Assembly (NCBI GenBank): GCA_023426245.1
Contig: JAFABB010000046.1
Coordinates: 142,142-206,141, forward strand
Direction of reading: 5' to 3'
Length of the DNA: 64,000 nucleotides
Origin: Bacillota bacterium
GTDB lineage: Bacteria; Bacillota; UBA4882; UBA8346
Shown here: positions 1 to 9,351 of the stretch, in pieces
How positions within the stretch are numbered: the first letter of the stretch is position 1
How the letters are laid out: each line of letters begins with the position of its first letter
The notes under the pieces: model-generated
What the model saw: the letters and a program-made list of their open reading frames with translations, nothing else
The model's database searches: none
What the model was told of the DNA's origin: nothing
Program-made: the position numbers and the translations under genes

Positions 1-174
1 TTTGAAACAGAAGCTGAAAAAGATGAATATATTCGTAAAATGACGACCAAGGGCGGAATCACGGAATGCATGATTGACAGTATATATAAAAACGAGGGGT
101 TTTTAAGAGCTCTCAGAAAGGGGATAGCTCGAAGTAAAGCCATTTCGGAACAAGCCAATATATTTGACCTTTGA
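1..174 (+). CDS. proC: Pyrroline-5-carboxylate reductase, C-terminal end (partial)
   Basis: The first 57 codons read openly from the window edge to a TGA stop. The peptide has the layout of the ProC C-terminal dimerisation domain: a TKGGIT stretch matching the family's T-(S/T)-P-G-G-T motif, then a short helix with GFLRALRKGI and a final helix RSKAISEQ. ProC reduces 1-pyrroline-5-carboxylate to proline in the cytoplasm. The family normally has Pro where this copy has Lys in the motif, so it could be a diverged ProC-like paralogue. The N-terminal Rossmann domain lies outside the window. Confidence 0.7.
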   Translation, partial: FETEAEKDEYIRKMTTKGGITECMIDSIYKNEGFLRALRKGIARSKAISEQANIFDL

Positions 175-306
175 CAATTACTGTCCGGTAAACGAAATTC
201 CTATTTTTTCCGCTATCATCCCCGGCTGGTTTTATTGTAAGATGTAGGCAATAAAATAATCATGAGCTATGAAAGATAGTGGCTTGAAATGGGGGATATA
301 GCAAGG

Positions 307-831
307 ATGAGAAAATGGGTTATAAGCTTGATGGTTTTGGCTTTTTTGGTGACCGGTTCGATTGGAATCTATGCCAGGCCCCATAATCGGTTTGGAGATG
401 GACCGCCCGGGAGATATTACGGCCCACCGGGCCCTCCGGTGAGACGATCGGAAAAAAATGATGCCGCTTATGTTATTCATCGTACGGCAACAACGATTTC
501 CAACGCCCAGAGGGCTGCCGAACGTGGCCGCCGGTACGAAGGTTTAGGAATGGCTATTGCCCATCAACGAAAGGCCAGGAATTTGTATTGGGAGGGTGCC
601 TATAGACTAGCGATTTATCATTCCCTCCGCGCCCGGGATTTAGCTTTTCAGGTCGTGGCAATTAACCGGCAAAGGCCGCTTCGGGATTATTATTTCGATG
701 ACAGGGAAGAATACTATGTTCAAAGCGCTCCAAAGGGCAATAAAATTGATATCAGTATCGATAGTGTCAAAGTATTGGGCAAGGGAGATGCATTGGTCCG
801 CCTTCACTTTGGATTGGATATCGATCAATAA
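307..831 (+). CDS. Secreted or membrane-anchored basic protein of unknown function
   Basis: An N-terminal Arg-Lys pair and a hydrophobic stretch of about 18 residues form a signal peptide. A Gly/Pro/Tyr-rich segment (about residues 25-45) follows, then an Arg-rich, mostly helical domain with many Ala, Tyr and Arg residues. I chose the ATG at 307 because GGGGGA at 291-296 sits at good distance from it, and the in-frame ATG at 289 has no ribosome site. I do not recognise the family. A clear terminator follows, so it appears to be a single-gene unit. It probably acts outside the membrane. Confidence 0.6.
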   Translation: MRKWVISLMVLAFLVTGSIGIYARPHNRFGDGPPGRYYGPPGPPVRRSEKNDAAYVIHRTATTISNAQRAAERGRRYEGLGMAIAHQRKARNLYWEGAYRLAIYHSLRARDLAFQVVAINRQRPLRDYYFDDREEYYVQSAPKGNKIDISIDSVKVLGKGDALVRLHFGLDIDQ

Positions 832-883
832 CTTACCCAGAGAAAAAGGACGAAGGAAATTATTTAAATAAAATTACATTTTT

Positions 884-914
884 AACCGGTGAATTTAATC
901 ACCGGTTTTTTTAT
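884..914 (+). terminator. Rho-independent terminator
   Basis: The perfect 9-bp inverted repeat AACCGGTGA / TCACCGGTT has a 6-nt loop and is followed by a run of seven T. It lies 50 bp after the secreted-protein gene. Confidence 0.9.
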
Positions 915-1092
915 TTCCATTCCATTAAAAATATAAAAATCAGCGAAGGTTTATGTAATTTATTCACAGAAATTCATTGAGGAAGACAATAAATATGGGT
1001 TGACTCATTGGGGAATTTGGTATTAAATTATCAAAAAAGGGTTTTTAAGATAAAAAGAAGTGGTTAGTTTATGAAAAGTAGGGGGTAATTGT

Positions 1093-1494
1093 ATGGCGAT
1101 TGAATGGACGGAAGATTTGGCAGTTGGCGTTGATAAAATTGATGATCAGCACCGGGAATTGTTTCATCAGATTAATCAATTGCTGGAGGCCTGCAATCAA
1201 AATAAAGGCCGTGAAGCCGTTGGTAAAATTATCGCCTTTTTAGGGGAATATGTGGTCACCCATTTTGGTAGTGAAGAAGAGTTGATGCAAAAATATAATT
1301 ATCCCGAATATAAGGTACATAAAACCCATCACACCCAATTTATCAACAGTTTTACAGAATTAAAAGCCAAGTTTGATTCGGACGGCCACGGTCCTCATAT
1401 TGTGATCATGACCAACCGGGTGGTGGTGGGTTGGCTAAATAGTCATATACGGAATGTTGATAAATTATTGGGGGATTTTTTAAAAAGTCAATGA
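1093..1494 (+). CDS. Bacteriohemerythrin (non-heme di-iron oxygen-binding protein)
   Basis: This 133-residue cytoplasmic four-helix bundle has the full set of di-iron ligands: H20 (DDQH), H57 and E61 (HFGSE), H76 and H80 (HKTHH), H118 and D123 (HIRNVD). Length and ligand spacing fit single-domain bacteriohemerythrins, which bind O2 reversibly and are thought to store, deliver or scavenge it. GGGGG lies 8-12 nt upstream of the ATG. It stands alone, with no chemoreceptor or signalling fusion. Presence of this protein is compatible with an anaerobe or microaerobe that meets oxygen, but that is inference. Confidence 0.95.
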   Translation: MAIEWTEDLAVGVDKIDDQHRELFHQINQLLEACNQNKGREAVGKIIAFLGEYVVTHFGSEEELMQKYNYPEYKVHKTHHTQFINSFTELKAKFDSDGHGPHIVIMTNRVVVGWLNSHIRNVDKLLGDFLKSQ

Positions 1495-1503
1495 TAAGTT
1501 ATT

Positions 1504-1557
1504 TCTGTGTCTCCGTGTCCGATTTCATTGGTCACAGAGGCACAGATTTCACAGAGG
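1504..1557. repeat. Imperfect inverted repeat between convergent genes
   Basis: TCTGTGTCTCCGTG (1504-1517) faces CACAGAGGCACAGA (1533-1546), and a second CACAGAGG copy lies at 1550-1557. It sits between two convergent genes and could serve as a two-way transcription stop or be a dispersed intergenic repeat. There is no T-run. Confidence 0.4.
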
Positions 1558-1633
1558 TTAATACTGATTTTCACCCTTTCACTGGCCATGTTTTGCAAAC
1601 GAATATGGATTGGGTTTACAAATAAATGGAAAA

Positions 1634-3175
1634 TCAAAAAGTTCTTGTCTGTTTGGCTAACTTCTTCAATACCTGGGATAAAGTATCGACTTCTTCCTTG
1701 GTATTGTAAAGGCCTAAAGAAACCCGGACGCTTTCCGTTAATCCATACCTTTCTAATGTCGGCTGGGCGCAATGGTGGCCTGTGCGGACAGCTATACCTT
1801 CTCCTTCCAAGTGGTGCGCCACTTCATCCGGTGTGAAATTCCTCATAATGAATGAAAGAACGCTAATTTTATTTTGCGGGGTGCCGATGATGCAGAGACC
1901 TGGGATTTTTAACAGAGATTCCATCGCATAACCGGTTAATTTTCGTTCATGCTCTTCGATTTGATGGAAGCCGACTTTTTGAAGATAGTCAATGGCGGCT
2001 CCTAAGCCGATTGTATCGGCGATATTTCCGGTTCCGGCTTCAAATTTATAAGGGATGTTGTTATAAAGGGTATGATTGAAAGTAACATTTTTAATCATGC
2101 TCCCGCCGCCTTGCCAGGGTGGCATGGACTCCAATAAGGCTTTTTTCCCGTATAAAGCTCCAATACCGGTGGGCCCGTATATTTTGTGTCCGGAAAAGAC
2201 ATAAAAATCAGCATCCAGGCTTTTGACATTCACCGGTAAGTGAGGAACGCCCTGTGCACCATCAACCAGGACTAAGGCCCGGTTGGCATGGGCGGTTTGA
2301 ATCATTTCCGCTAATGGATTGATGGTCCCCAGTACATTGGATACATGAGTAATGGCCACCATACGGGTACGTAATGAGAAGAGCCTTTGATATTCATCCA
2401 GCAAAATCTCGCCGCGATCATTGATTGGAATGACTTTGATTACCGCTTTTTTTTCCTGGCGCAAAATCTGCCAGGGCACAATATTGGAATGGTGCTCCAT
2501 TTGGGAGATCAGGATTTCATCGCCCGGATGAATATTCATCCTACCCCAAGCCTGGGCAACCAGGTTGATGGCTTCCGTTGTTCCGCGCAAGAAAATGATT
2601 TCCTCCGGAGAAGATGCCCCCAGGTGTCGCTGGACCTTTTCCCGGGCGTTTTCATAGGCCGAGGTCGCTTGTTTGGCCAGGGTATGAGTTGCCCGGTGGA
2701 CGTTGGAATTGTAACCGGCGTAAAATTGGCTTAAACTGTCAATGACAGCCTGAGGTTTTTGAGTCGTTGCCGCATTGTCAAACCAAATCAAAGGTTTCCC
2801 ATTCACTTCTTGATTTAAGATCGGGAAATCTTGGCGTAATGCCTGGATTCCCTTGGATTCGTTGGAAGAAGCCGGTGATGGTTCCTCGTTCTCCTCTTTT
2901 GGCGGTTTCGGCAGAAAATAATAATCGGGATTAGCAGTTGAAACCAGTCGGGCTGAGGCCGCATCGGATGAAAGTGATTGGGCCTTCTCCGGTGATTCGG
3001 TTGATAAATCGGATGGCATCATCGGTTGAAAATTTTCGGTTTTCGGTGTTTCCGGAGTTTTGCCATGATATAAATCATTGGCCCAATGAAGAATCACCTC
3101 GGGATCTAAGATATTGGCTGCAGTTTGTTGATTTTCACGGATAGGTTGCTCCCCGGTTAAATTACACATCGTCAT
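1634..3175 (-). CDS. SufS-type cysteine desulfurase, family 2A encapsulin cargo
   Basis: This PLP enzyme takes sulfur from L-cysteine, releasing alanine and leaving a persulfide. The catalytic domain (from about residue 110) shows FDNAATTQKP, the PLP lysine in FSGHKIYGPTG, and the active cysteine in RTGHHCAQP. About 110 residues precede it that are rich in Pro, Ser and Glu and look disordered. They carry two conserved-looking islands (DPEVILHWANDLYHG and PDYYFLPKPP) typical of the targeting segment of encapsulated desulfurases. I chose the ATG at 3175 because GAGGTGGG sits 8 nt upstream; this overlaps the encapsulin stop by 14 bp, so the two genes are translationally coupled. A longer in-frame ORF to 3220 lacks a ribosome site. 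Confidence 0.92.
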   Translation of the reverse strand: MTMCNLTGEQPIRENQQTAANILDPEVILHWANDLYHGKTPETPKTENFQPMMPSDLSTESPEKAQSLSSDAASARLVSTANPDYYFLPKPPKEENEEPSPASSNESKGIQALRQDFPILNQEVNGKPLIWFDNAATTQKPQAVIDSLSQFYAGYNSNVHRATHTLAKQATSAYENAREKVQRHLGASSPEEIIFLRGTTEAINLVAQAWGRMNIHPGDEILISQMEHHSNIVPWQILRQEKKAVIKVIPINDRGEILLDEYQRLFSLRTRMVAITHVSNVLGTINPLAEMIQTAHANRALVLVDGAQGVPHLPVNVKSLDADFYVFSGHKIYGPTGIGALYGKKALLESMPPWQGGGSMIKNVTFNHTLYNNIPYKFEAGTGNIADTIGLGAAIDYLQKVGFHQIEEHERKLTGYAMESLLKIPGLCIIGTPQNKISVLSFIMRNFTPDEVAHHLEGEGIAVRTGHHCAQPTLERYGLTESVRVSLGLYNTKEEVDTLSQVLKKLAKQTRTF

Positions 3176-4145
3176 GATAATGACCCACCTCAACATTTTC
3201 CAACATGCCGAGAGCATCACCGGTTAATACTGCGGTTGAGAAATACAGACTCAAGACGTAATGAGCGATGGATTGACTATCAATGCCGCTAAATTTAACA
3301 GTCAAACTGGGCGCATGTTGTTCCTCCGGGATGCCGGGTTGGTGGATACCGATAACGCCTTGTTCGCTTTCACCCACCCTCATTAACAGGATTGAAGTTT
3401 TACCGCTCGCAGCCTGAGTCCAGGCTTTGCCGTCAACCAATAGTTTATCGCAGGGAACGAGGGGTACACCCCGCCAGGTAATGAAAGGCGATCCAAATAG
3501 ATTGACGGCAACGGGCGGCACTCCTCTGAGGGTACATTCACGGCCAAAAGCAGCAATCGCTTTCGGATGGGCTAAAAAGAAAGCCGGTTTTTTCCATACC
3601 TTAGCCAGGAGTTCATCCAAATCATCGGGAGTGGGGACGCCCCTTCTGGATTTAATCCGCATTTGGGGAGCCACCGAATGAAGCAGACCGAATTCTTGAT
3701 TATTCACAATTTCCCATTCCTGGCGTTCCTTCATGGCCTCAATGGTCAGACGCATTTGCTCATTGAGCTGATGCAGGGGATTATTATAAATATCGGCGAC
3801 CCGGGTATGGATTCGTAAAATGGTTTGAATGATATTTAACGGAAACTCCTGCGGGTTTTCTTCATAATCGGCGAAGGCATGGGGCAAAGCCGGCTGGCCC
3901 TGATGGCAAGACATTAATTGGATGGATTTTTCACCATATTCGTTGCAATCCGGGCTGTTGGAAGCTTTCCGGATGGCATTAACGCGATAAGTTCCGGCCT
4001 CAACCGCTACCCAAGGCAGAAATGTCAGCAACCAGCGGGGAGAGATCCCTTCCATCATGGGGATGGACATTGTAGTATGGGATAAGTTAGCGGCTGATTT
4101 TATATTTAGGCAACTTTGAGTTGTCAGATCATCATTTTTGTTCAC
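3162..4145 (-). CDS. Family 2A encapsulin shell protein
   Basis: This 327-residue HK97-fold shell protein of the SrpI/family 2A type is recognised by SPRWLLTFLPWVAVEAGTYR near the N terminus, the PTPDDLDELLAKVWKKP and FFLAHPKAIAAFGRE stretches, and its partnership with a cysteine desulfurase. It lacks the cyclic-nucleotide-binding insertion of family 2B. Family 2A shells are known to enclose the desulfurase, and published work links such compartments to storage of elemental sulfur. Translation starts at GTG (4145) with GGAGGT 8 nt upstream. The two genes form one operon, transcribed leftward. The assignment is firm; the physiological role in this organism is inference. Confidence 0.9.
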   Translation of the reverse strand: MNKNDDLTTQSCLNIKSAANLSHTTMSIPMMEGISPRWLLTFLPWVAVEAGTYRVNAIRKASNSPDCNEYGEKSIQLMSCHQGQPALPHAFADYEENPQEFPLNIIQTILRIHTRVADIYNNPLHQLNEQMRLTIEAMKERQEWEIVNNQEFGLLHSVAPQMRIKSRRGVPTPDDLDELLAKVWKKPAFFLAHPKAIAAFGRECTLRGVPPVAVNLFGSPFITWRGVPLVPCDKLLVDGKAWTQAASGKTSILLMRVGESEQGVIGIHQPGIPEEQHAPSLTVKFSGIDSQSIAHYVLSLYFSTAVLTGDALGMLENVEVGHYHDDV

Positions 4146-4939
4146 TGCAAACGACCTCCATTTGTCATTTACGATTTCCTCATATTCAGTAACAATATAT
4201 GATTACGGAAGGGAAAACGCCAGTCAAAATGCGCAGGACGAAGGCATGGATGTGGGGCGGTTCGAGCGACATACGGTTACATGAAACAAAAATTTGCCTG
4301 ACCTGGTATAGATGATGTTTTTCTCGGGAAAACGGCTAATTTAATTGTGTTAGATCTTTTTCGGGCAAAAAGGGAATAAAAGGCAGAAAGAAGGTTGAAT
4401 GGAATGGCACTTATTTACTCTATATGTACTTGATGAAACAATGGCTCAAAGTATCGAAAAAAATTAAACTGAGGAAAATCCCGATACTATCCAGACAGAT
4501 ATTAAAGCCTGCAAGGCAAGAATTATCTGAGGATTCTTTCTCTATATCACTAGTAACAATAAGTATCGCCTGATTTATGGAATTTTTCACTCATTTTTCT
4601 CAAAACTTGCTTTTGATTCCAATGAGCGGTATTATTTTGATTTTGCCTATTTCAGTCATTTCGTGGGTGTCAGGCTCAAAGAACTTTTCTTGCTTTTCTG
4701 GTTGGGTAATCGATTCTTAGCGGTTTATATACCGATAGTCATTTTGAGCACATCCCAATTCCATTTTTTATCTTTCTATTGATCACGCGTTTTTATTATA
4801 ATAGTCTAGTTTATCATCGATGCTCATTAAATTTAATTAGTACCTTTTGCGATGTATAATATAGTAAAATTAATTGTAGCGAGGATCCTATATATACACT
4901 TTTTTATCGTCATCAAATTTACAGGAGGCCTTATGTATT
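4146..4939. other. Non-coding stretch upstream of the encapsulin operon and the GntR gene
   Basis: This 794-bp AT-rich divergent region must hold the promoters of the leftward encapsulin operon and the rightward GntR gene. A plausible -10 (TATAAT, about 4855-4860) lies about 80 bp before the GntR gene. I found no convincing gene; two ORFs of under 50 codons have no family resemblance. Confidence 0.5.
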
Positions 4940-5644
4940 ATGTATATGGAAGATAAAGATAATAATAGTCGTCCACTAATTGAAAAAACCGCAGAACGTT
5001 TAATACAATATATTATTAACCAGGACTTAAAAAAAGGTGATAAACTTCCAAATGAACGGGAATTGGGAGGGCTGCTGGAAGTTGGGCGCGGTACATTACG
5101 TGAAGCATTGCGTATATTGACTTCCCATAATATTCTGGAAGTTCGTCACGGAGCCGGTATTTTTATATCGGATAAAAATGGGGTACCCGATGACCCGTTG
5201 GGATTAACTTTTATTAAGGACAAGCGGAAGTTAATGGATGACTTGCTTGATTTTAGAATTTGGATTGAACCAAGAGTTGCCGCATTAGCTGCACAATATG
5301 CAAATGGAAAAGATGTTGAAGAATTGGAACAATTATGTAATGCGGTGGATGAACATATTTTGGCTGGTAAATCTCACATTCAGAAAGATAAGGAGTTTCA
5401 TGGTAAAATTGCCGAATGTAGCCGCAATTTAATTATGCCCAATCTCTTACCGATACTTCATAGCGCAATCAACCTTTTTGTAAAAGAAACCGGTTGCAGC
5501 TTGCCTGCCGAAACAATGAAAACGCACCATGCCATCCTGAATGCAATTAAGGAAAAAGATGCAACAGCAGCTTATGATGCTATGTTTTTACACCTGATAT
5601 ATAATCGCGATCGGTTACGTGAAAGAGTATTTCTTCAACAATAG
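4940..5644 (+). CDS. GntR/FadR-family transcriptional regulator
   Basis: The N-terminal winged helix-turn-helix (about residues 10-75) has the family hallmarks KKGDKLPNERELGGLLEVGRGTLREALRIL. The C-terminal all-helical FCD ligand-binding domain contains D/H metal-type ligands in the DFR, EFHGKIAECS and MKTHHAIL regions. FadR-subfamily proteins with FCD domains usually sense organic or sugar acids. It directly precedes an IlvD/Edd-type dehydratase, which fits control of a sugar-acid pathway. AGGAGG (4923-4928) is placed for the ATG at 4940. Confidence 0.92.
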   Translation: MYMEDKDNNSRPLIEKTAERLIQYIINQDLKKGDKLPNERELGGLLEVGRGTLREALRILTSHNILEVRHGAGIFISDKNGVPDDPLGLTFIKDKRKLMDDLLDFRIWIEPRVAALAAQYANGKDVEELEQLCNAVDEHILAGKSHIQKDKEFHGKIAECSRNLIMPNLLPILHSAINLFVKETGCSLPAETMKTHHAILNAIKEKDATAAYDAMFLHLIYNRDRLRERVFLQQ

Positions 5645-5687
5645 GTTGATTGATAGTTCAATATGAAGTATAATTTCATTTAAAAGT

Positions 5688-5826
5688 GATCATACCTCTT
5701 TTGGTGAGAAATTAAGTTTGTGAAAAGGGGATATTTATTAAATATCCCTTTAATCATGTCTGTTCTTACAAGCAAGAAGGCCTATTGTTCAATTCATGGT
5801 GGGAAAATAGTGAAAGAGGTATCATC
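5688..5826. repeat. Spaced inverted repeat with central hairpin upstream of the dehydratase
   Basis: GATCATACCTCTTTT (5688-5702) and GAAAGAGGTATCATC (5812-5826) are inverted copies matching at 13 of 15 positions. Between them is a hairpin (AAAGGGGATATTTA against TAAATATCCCTTT, 5724-5751). This could be a pair of operators for the adjacent GntR regulator flanking a terminator, or a small mobile-type repeat. Confidence 0.4.
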
Positions 5827-5917
5827 TATTTTCTTGCTGATGGAATGAATTCCACGAATGTATCGATGAGTTCTACGCTAAGAATTAACAAATTTTTTCC
5901 AGAAAGGATATTCATCT

Positions 5918-7633
5918 ATGATCAGCCAGGATGTTCGTAAAATCGCCCCGGAAATGGATCCGCTTCGGATGGGTATGGGATGGAAAGAAGCCGATCTTTC
6001 CAAACCGCAAATTTTAATTGAAAGCACTTTTGGAGATAGCCATCCGGGTAGTGCACATCTTTTGCAACTGGTTAATGATGCTGCAGAAGCTGTCTATCAG
6101 GAGGGGGGTAAGGCATCGCGATACTTTGCGACGGATATTTGCGATGGTATGTCACAAGGACATGATGGAATTAATTATTCTTTGGCTTCCCGTGATACTA
6201 TCTGTAATCTAATTGAAATTCACGCCAATGCCACACCTTTTGATGCCGGAGTGTTTATTTCGAGTTGTGATAAAGCAGTGCCTGCTCACTTAATGGCAAT
6301 TGGACGCATTAATATTCCATCGATTCTTGTGACCGGTGGTGTAATGAAAGCAGGCCCTGATCTCTTAACTCTGGAACAGATCGGCATGTATAGCGCGATG
6401 TATCAACGAGGAGAGATTAGTGAAGAAAAATTAACCTATTACAAACACCATGCGTGTCCATCGTGTGGAGCGTGTTCGTTTATGGGAACTGCATCGACAA
6501 TGCAGATAATGGGAGAATCGCTTGGCTTGATGCTTCCTGGAAGTGCTCTGATGCCTGCAACTTGTTCTGATTTAAATGATGTTGCAAGAAAAGCAGGCCA
6601 ACAAGGAGTTAAATTAGCGTATCTGGGATTAAAACCCAGGGATATCGTCACCATGAAATCTTTTGAAAATGCGATTATGGTTCATGCGGCAATTTCTGGT
6701 TCAACTAATACGTTATTACATATTCCCGCAATCGCCCATGAGTTTGGATTGGATATCGATGCCGATATGTTCGATAAGATTCACCGCAATGCTCATTATC
6801 TTTTAAATATTCGTCCGGCTGGAAAATGGCCTGCTGAATATTTCTATTATGCCGGCGGTGTACCCCGGATTATGGAAGAAATCGAAAGTATGTTAAATCT
6901 TGACGTGATCACAGTTACCGGTAAAACATTAGGCGAGAACCTTGAAGATCTAAAGGAAAATGGCTTTTATGAAAAATGCGATATCTACCTCAACAAACTG
7001 GGCATAAAGTATACGGAGGTTATTCATCCATTTGATAATCCAATCGGTAAAAACGGCACCATCGCCATACTGAAAGGAAATCTCGCCCCTGGAGGGGCTG
7101 TGGTCAAACACAGTGCGGTACCGAAGGAAATGTTTCAGGCTGTTTTAAAAGCCAAACCCTTCGATTGCGAAGAAGATGCTATTGAGGCGGTGATTAAACA
7201 CGCAATTCAGCCTGGTGATGCAGTATTTATCCGCTATGAAGGGCCTAAAGGCAACGGTATGCCTGAAATGTTCTATACTACCGAAGCGATCTCCTCGGAT
7301 CCGGAACTGGCCGCATCCATTGCCTTAATTACCGACGGACGATTTTCCGGCGCATCCAAAGGCCCTGCAATTGGGCATGTTTCACCGGAAGCGGCCGATG
7401 GTGGTCCAATTGCTTTAGTGGAGGAAGATGATCTGATAGAAATCAATATTCCGGCAAGAGTTCTCCGAATTGTTGGTATTCAAGGTCAACCTCGAACCGA
7501 GCGGGAAATAGAGGAAATCCTGGAACAACGTAAAAAGAATTGGAAACTTCGGGAAGCGAAATATCGTTCTGGGGTTTTGAAGATTTTTTCCGAACATGCG
7601 GTTTCTCCTATGATGGGCGGATACATGAAATAA
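5918..7633 (+). CDS. IlvD/Edd-family dehydratase (probably a sugar-acid dehydratase)
   Basis: This 571-residue iron-sulfur dehydratase has the family motifs FGDSHPGSAHL, SSCDKAVPAH, ACPSCGACSFMGTASTM (cluster cysteines), LPGSALMPA, HSAVP and TDGRFSGASKGPAIGHV. The family includes dihydroxy-acid dehydratase (valine/isoleucine synthesis), 6-phosphogluconate dehydratase and dehydratases of gluconate, arabonate or xylonate. No other branched-chain amino-acid gene is nearby and a GntR/FCD regulator precedes it, so a catabolic role on a sugar acid (making a 2-keto-3-deoxy acid) is more likely. A PfkB kinase that could act on such a product lies far away at 55.6 kb. An AAGGA site is 9 nt upstream of the ATG. 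Confidence 0.85.
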   Translation: MISQDVRKIAPEMDPLRMGMGWKEADLSKPQILIESTFGDSHPGSAHLLQLVNDAAEAVYQEGGKASRYFATDICDGMSQGHDGINYSLASRDTICNLIEIHANATPFDAGVFISSCDKAVPAHLMAIGRINIPSILVTGGVMKAGPDLLTLEQIGMYSAMYQRGEISEEKLTYYKHHACPSCGACSFMGTASTMQIMGESLGLMLPGSALMPATCSDLNDVARKAGQQGVKLAYLGLKPRDIVTMKSFENAIMVHAAISGSTNTLLHIPAIAHEFGLDIDADMFDKIHRNAHYLLNIRPAGKWPAEYFYYAGGVPRIMEEIESMLNLDVITVTGKTLGENLEDLKENGFYEKCDIYLNKLGIKYTEVIHPFDNPIGKNGTIAILKGNLAPGGAVVKHSAVPKEMFQAVLKAKPFDCEEDAIEAVIKHAIQPGDAVFIRYEGPKGNGMPEMFYTTEAISSDPELAASIALITDGRFSGASKGPAIGHVSPEAADGGPIALVEEDDLIEINIPARVLRIVGIQGQPRTEREIEEILEQRKKNWKLREAKYRSGVLKIFSEHAVSPMMGGYMK

Positions 7634-8145
7634 ATGGGTGCAAGACCGTTTCTTAGGAGGATTCCTTTAAATTCTGTTTCTAAAGTGAAAGGAAACAAAA
7701 AGTTTGGGAATAAGTTTTAATATGGGGAGGAATTGTCGATCCGTTGAGGAACCTTTTTCTTAAGGGTAATGGATTCATTGGCGGTCGAACATTATAGAAA
7801 TGATGTTGGCAAAAATATTGAAATAAAAGAGGTTCATCTATACTGTAAGCTACTATTGCGGCAAGGAAATAATAAATAGTATTTGCTTCTTACAGATTTT
7901 ACATTTATCATATTTGTAATTAATTTTAAACGAAAAGTAAGTTTTGTATAATGAAAAGAATTATAAGTTCCATGGTATGACGTTTTAGTATTTTTCGGGA
8001 AAATGTATAAAGTGGGAGTATTAATTTAGTTAAATAGTCAGGGAAAATAGTTAAAATATTGTAGATATTTGAGATAACCCATGTATGACGGTTGGCGTGA
8101 TCCAACCAGTGCAGATTATCGGATAAATTTGTTGAGGAGCTTCGT
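7634..8145. other. Non-coding stretch before the LacI gene
   Basis: This 512-bp AT-rich region has no supportable gene and no clear terminator after the dehydratase. It presumably holds the promoter of the LacI-family gene. No copy of the operator motif found at 9300-9367 is present here, so autoregulation through that motif is not evident. Confidence 0.5.
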
Positions 8146-9183
8146 GTGATTACATCTAAAAAACTAGCAGAAAAGCTGGGCATTTCCCAGTCTACCGTTT
8201 CTAGAGCACTGAATGATAGTCCGCTGGTACCGGAGGAAAAGAGAAATTATATCCGGCAGAAAGCAGCGGAATATAATTTTGTCCTTAATAGTCAGGCCCG
8301 TAGCCTTAAAACAAACCATACGGGTACAGTAGGTATCGTATTTCCAAAACATTATGCCGGCATGAACAACAACCTAATGCTTGCCCATATGTATGACCAG
8401 ATTCAGAAGGAACTAATAAATTACGGCTACGATATTCTGACAATTTGTAATAATTATGATAATAATGAAGGAAACGGTCTATCGGCTTTTGAACGCATTA
8501 TCAGTTGCCATAAAGTGGATGGTTTCATTGCATTGCGTCTTGGAGGTTTCAACAGTCGGGAACAGGAATTACTCCGTGAAAACAATATTCCCTGTGTGGG
8601 CATGTTGCATGTCATACCCAACGTAGATTTTCTTAATTACTTTACTTCGGATGGTCAATATAGCGGTTATGCTGCAGGAAAATACCTTGGCAAATTTAAA
8701 GAGTACACGCCTGCCTTTCTTGCTTTTTCCGTTAAGGAGGTGGCCGTTGAGATCAATAAACGTTTGGCTGGTTTTCGTAGTGGTCTTCTTGAAGCGGGTG
8801 TGACCTTACGGGATGAAAACATTATGTGTTGTGATTTATCCATTGAATCAGCCTACACCTTTGTTATGACGCATCAGGAATTTTTTAAAAAACAGAAGAT
8901 CGCTATGCTAACATGTGGTGATGTTTTAGGATTAGGCGTTTGCAATGCGCTTACTTCCATTGGATTAAAATTGCCCGAAGATGTTCAAGTTCTGGGTATG
9001 GATGATGTGCCCATGGCGAGTTGGATTTATCCACGTCTTTCTTCCATGCATATTCCAGTGGAGGAGATGGTGTCTGAGGGCTGTGCAGTATTGTGCGAAC
9101 TTATTAAAGGTAAGGAAAATCATTGTATTCATAAAATTTACAAGCCTCGCCTTATTATTCGCGATACCACTCTACCAGAATAG
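8146..9183 (+). CDS. LacI/GalR-family transcriptional regulator
   Basis: This 345-residue repressor has the N-terminal LacI helix-turn-helix (SKKLAEKLGISQSTVSRALN), a hinge helix around residues 45-60, and a periplasmic-binding-protein-like sensor domain. The start is GTG with GAGGAG 7 nt upstream. The gene ends 117 bp before the first of three palindromic operators on the same strand, so it is the obvious candidate to control the downstream transporter-sulfatase unit. The ligand is unknown. Confidence 0.93.
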   Translation: MITSKKLAEKLGISQSTVSRALNDSPLVPEEKRNYIRQKAAEYNFVLNSQARSLKTNHTGTVGIVFPKHYAGMNNNLMLAHMYDQIQKELINYGYDILTICNNYDNNEGNGLSAFERIISCHKVDGFIALRLGGFNSREQELLRENNIPCVGMLHVIPNVDFLNYFTSDGQYSGYAAGKYLGKFKEYTPAFLAFSVKEVAVEINKRLAGFRSGLLEAGVTLRDENIMCCDLSIESAYTFVMTHQEFFKKQKIAMLTCGDVLGLGVCNALTSIGLKLPEDVQVLGMDDVPMASWIYPRLSSMHIPVEEMVSEGCAVLCELIKGKENHCIHKIYKPRLIIRDTTLPE

Positions 9184-9267
9184 ATTCGTGCTATTTCGTT
9201 TGACCAGCAATAATTTGTAGAACACGAGAAATATTTACATTTTCATTATAAATTCTTTAACAAATTA

Positions 9268-9295
9268 TTGACAACAAAGGAAAAGATGTTATACT
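9268..9295 (+). promoter_or_regulatory. Promoter of the transporter-sulfatase operon
   Basis: TTGACA (9268-9273) and TATACT (9290-9295) are separated by 16 bp, a near-ideal housekeeping promoter. The predicted start of transcription (about 9302) falls inside the first operator. Confidence 0.85.
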
Positions 9296-9299
9296 TATT

Positions 9300-9315
9300 T
9301 TGAATACGTATTCAA
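9300..9315. promoter_or_regulatory. LacI-type operator 1
   Basis: Perfect 16-bp palindrome TTGAATACGTATTCAA with a central CG, as in many LacI-family operators. It overlaps the predicted transcription start. Confidence 0.88.
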
Positions 9316-9325
9316 GTGGTAAATA

Positions 9326-9341
9326 TTGAATACGTATTTAT
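9326..9341. promoter_or_regulatory. LacI-type operator 2
   Basis: TTGAATACGTATTTAT is the same palindrome with two mismatches in its right arm. Its centre lies exactly 26 bp from operator 1. Confidence 0.82.
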
Positions 9342-9351
9342 TAAACAAACT

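Noticed and set aside
3176..3220. Longer N terminus for the cysteine desulfurase
   Set aside because: The extra 15 residues would be encoded within the encapsulin gene without a ribosome site, while ATG 3175 has GAGGTGGG 8 nt upstream.
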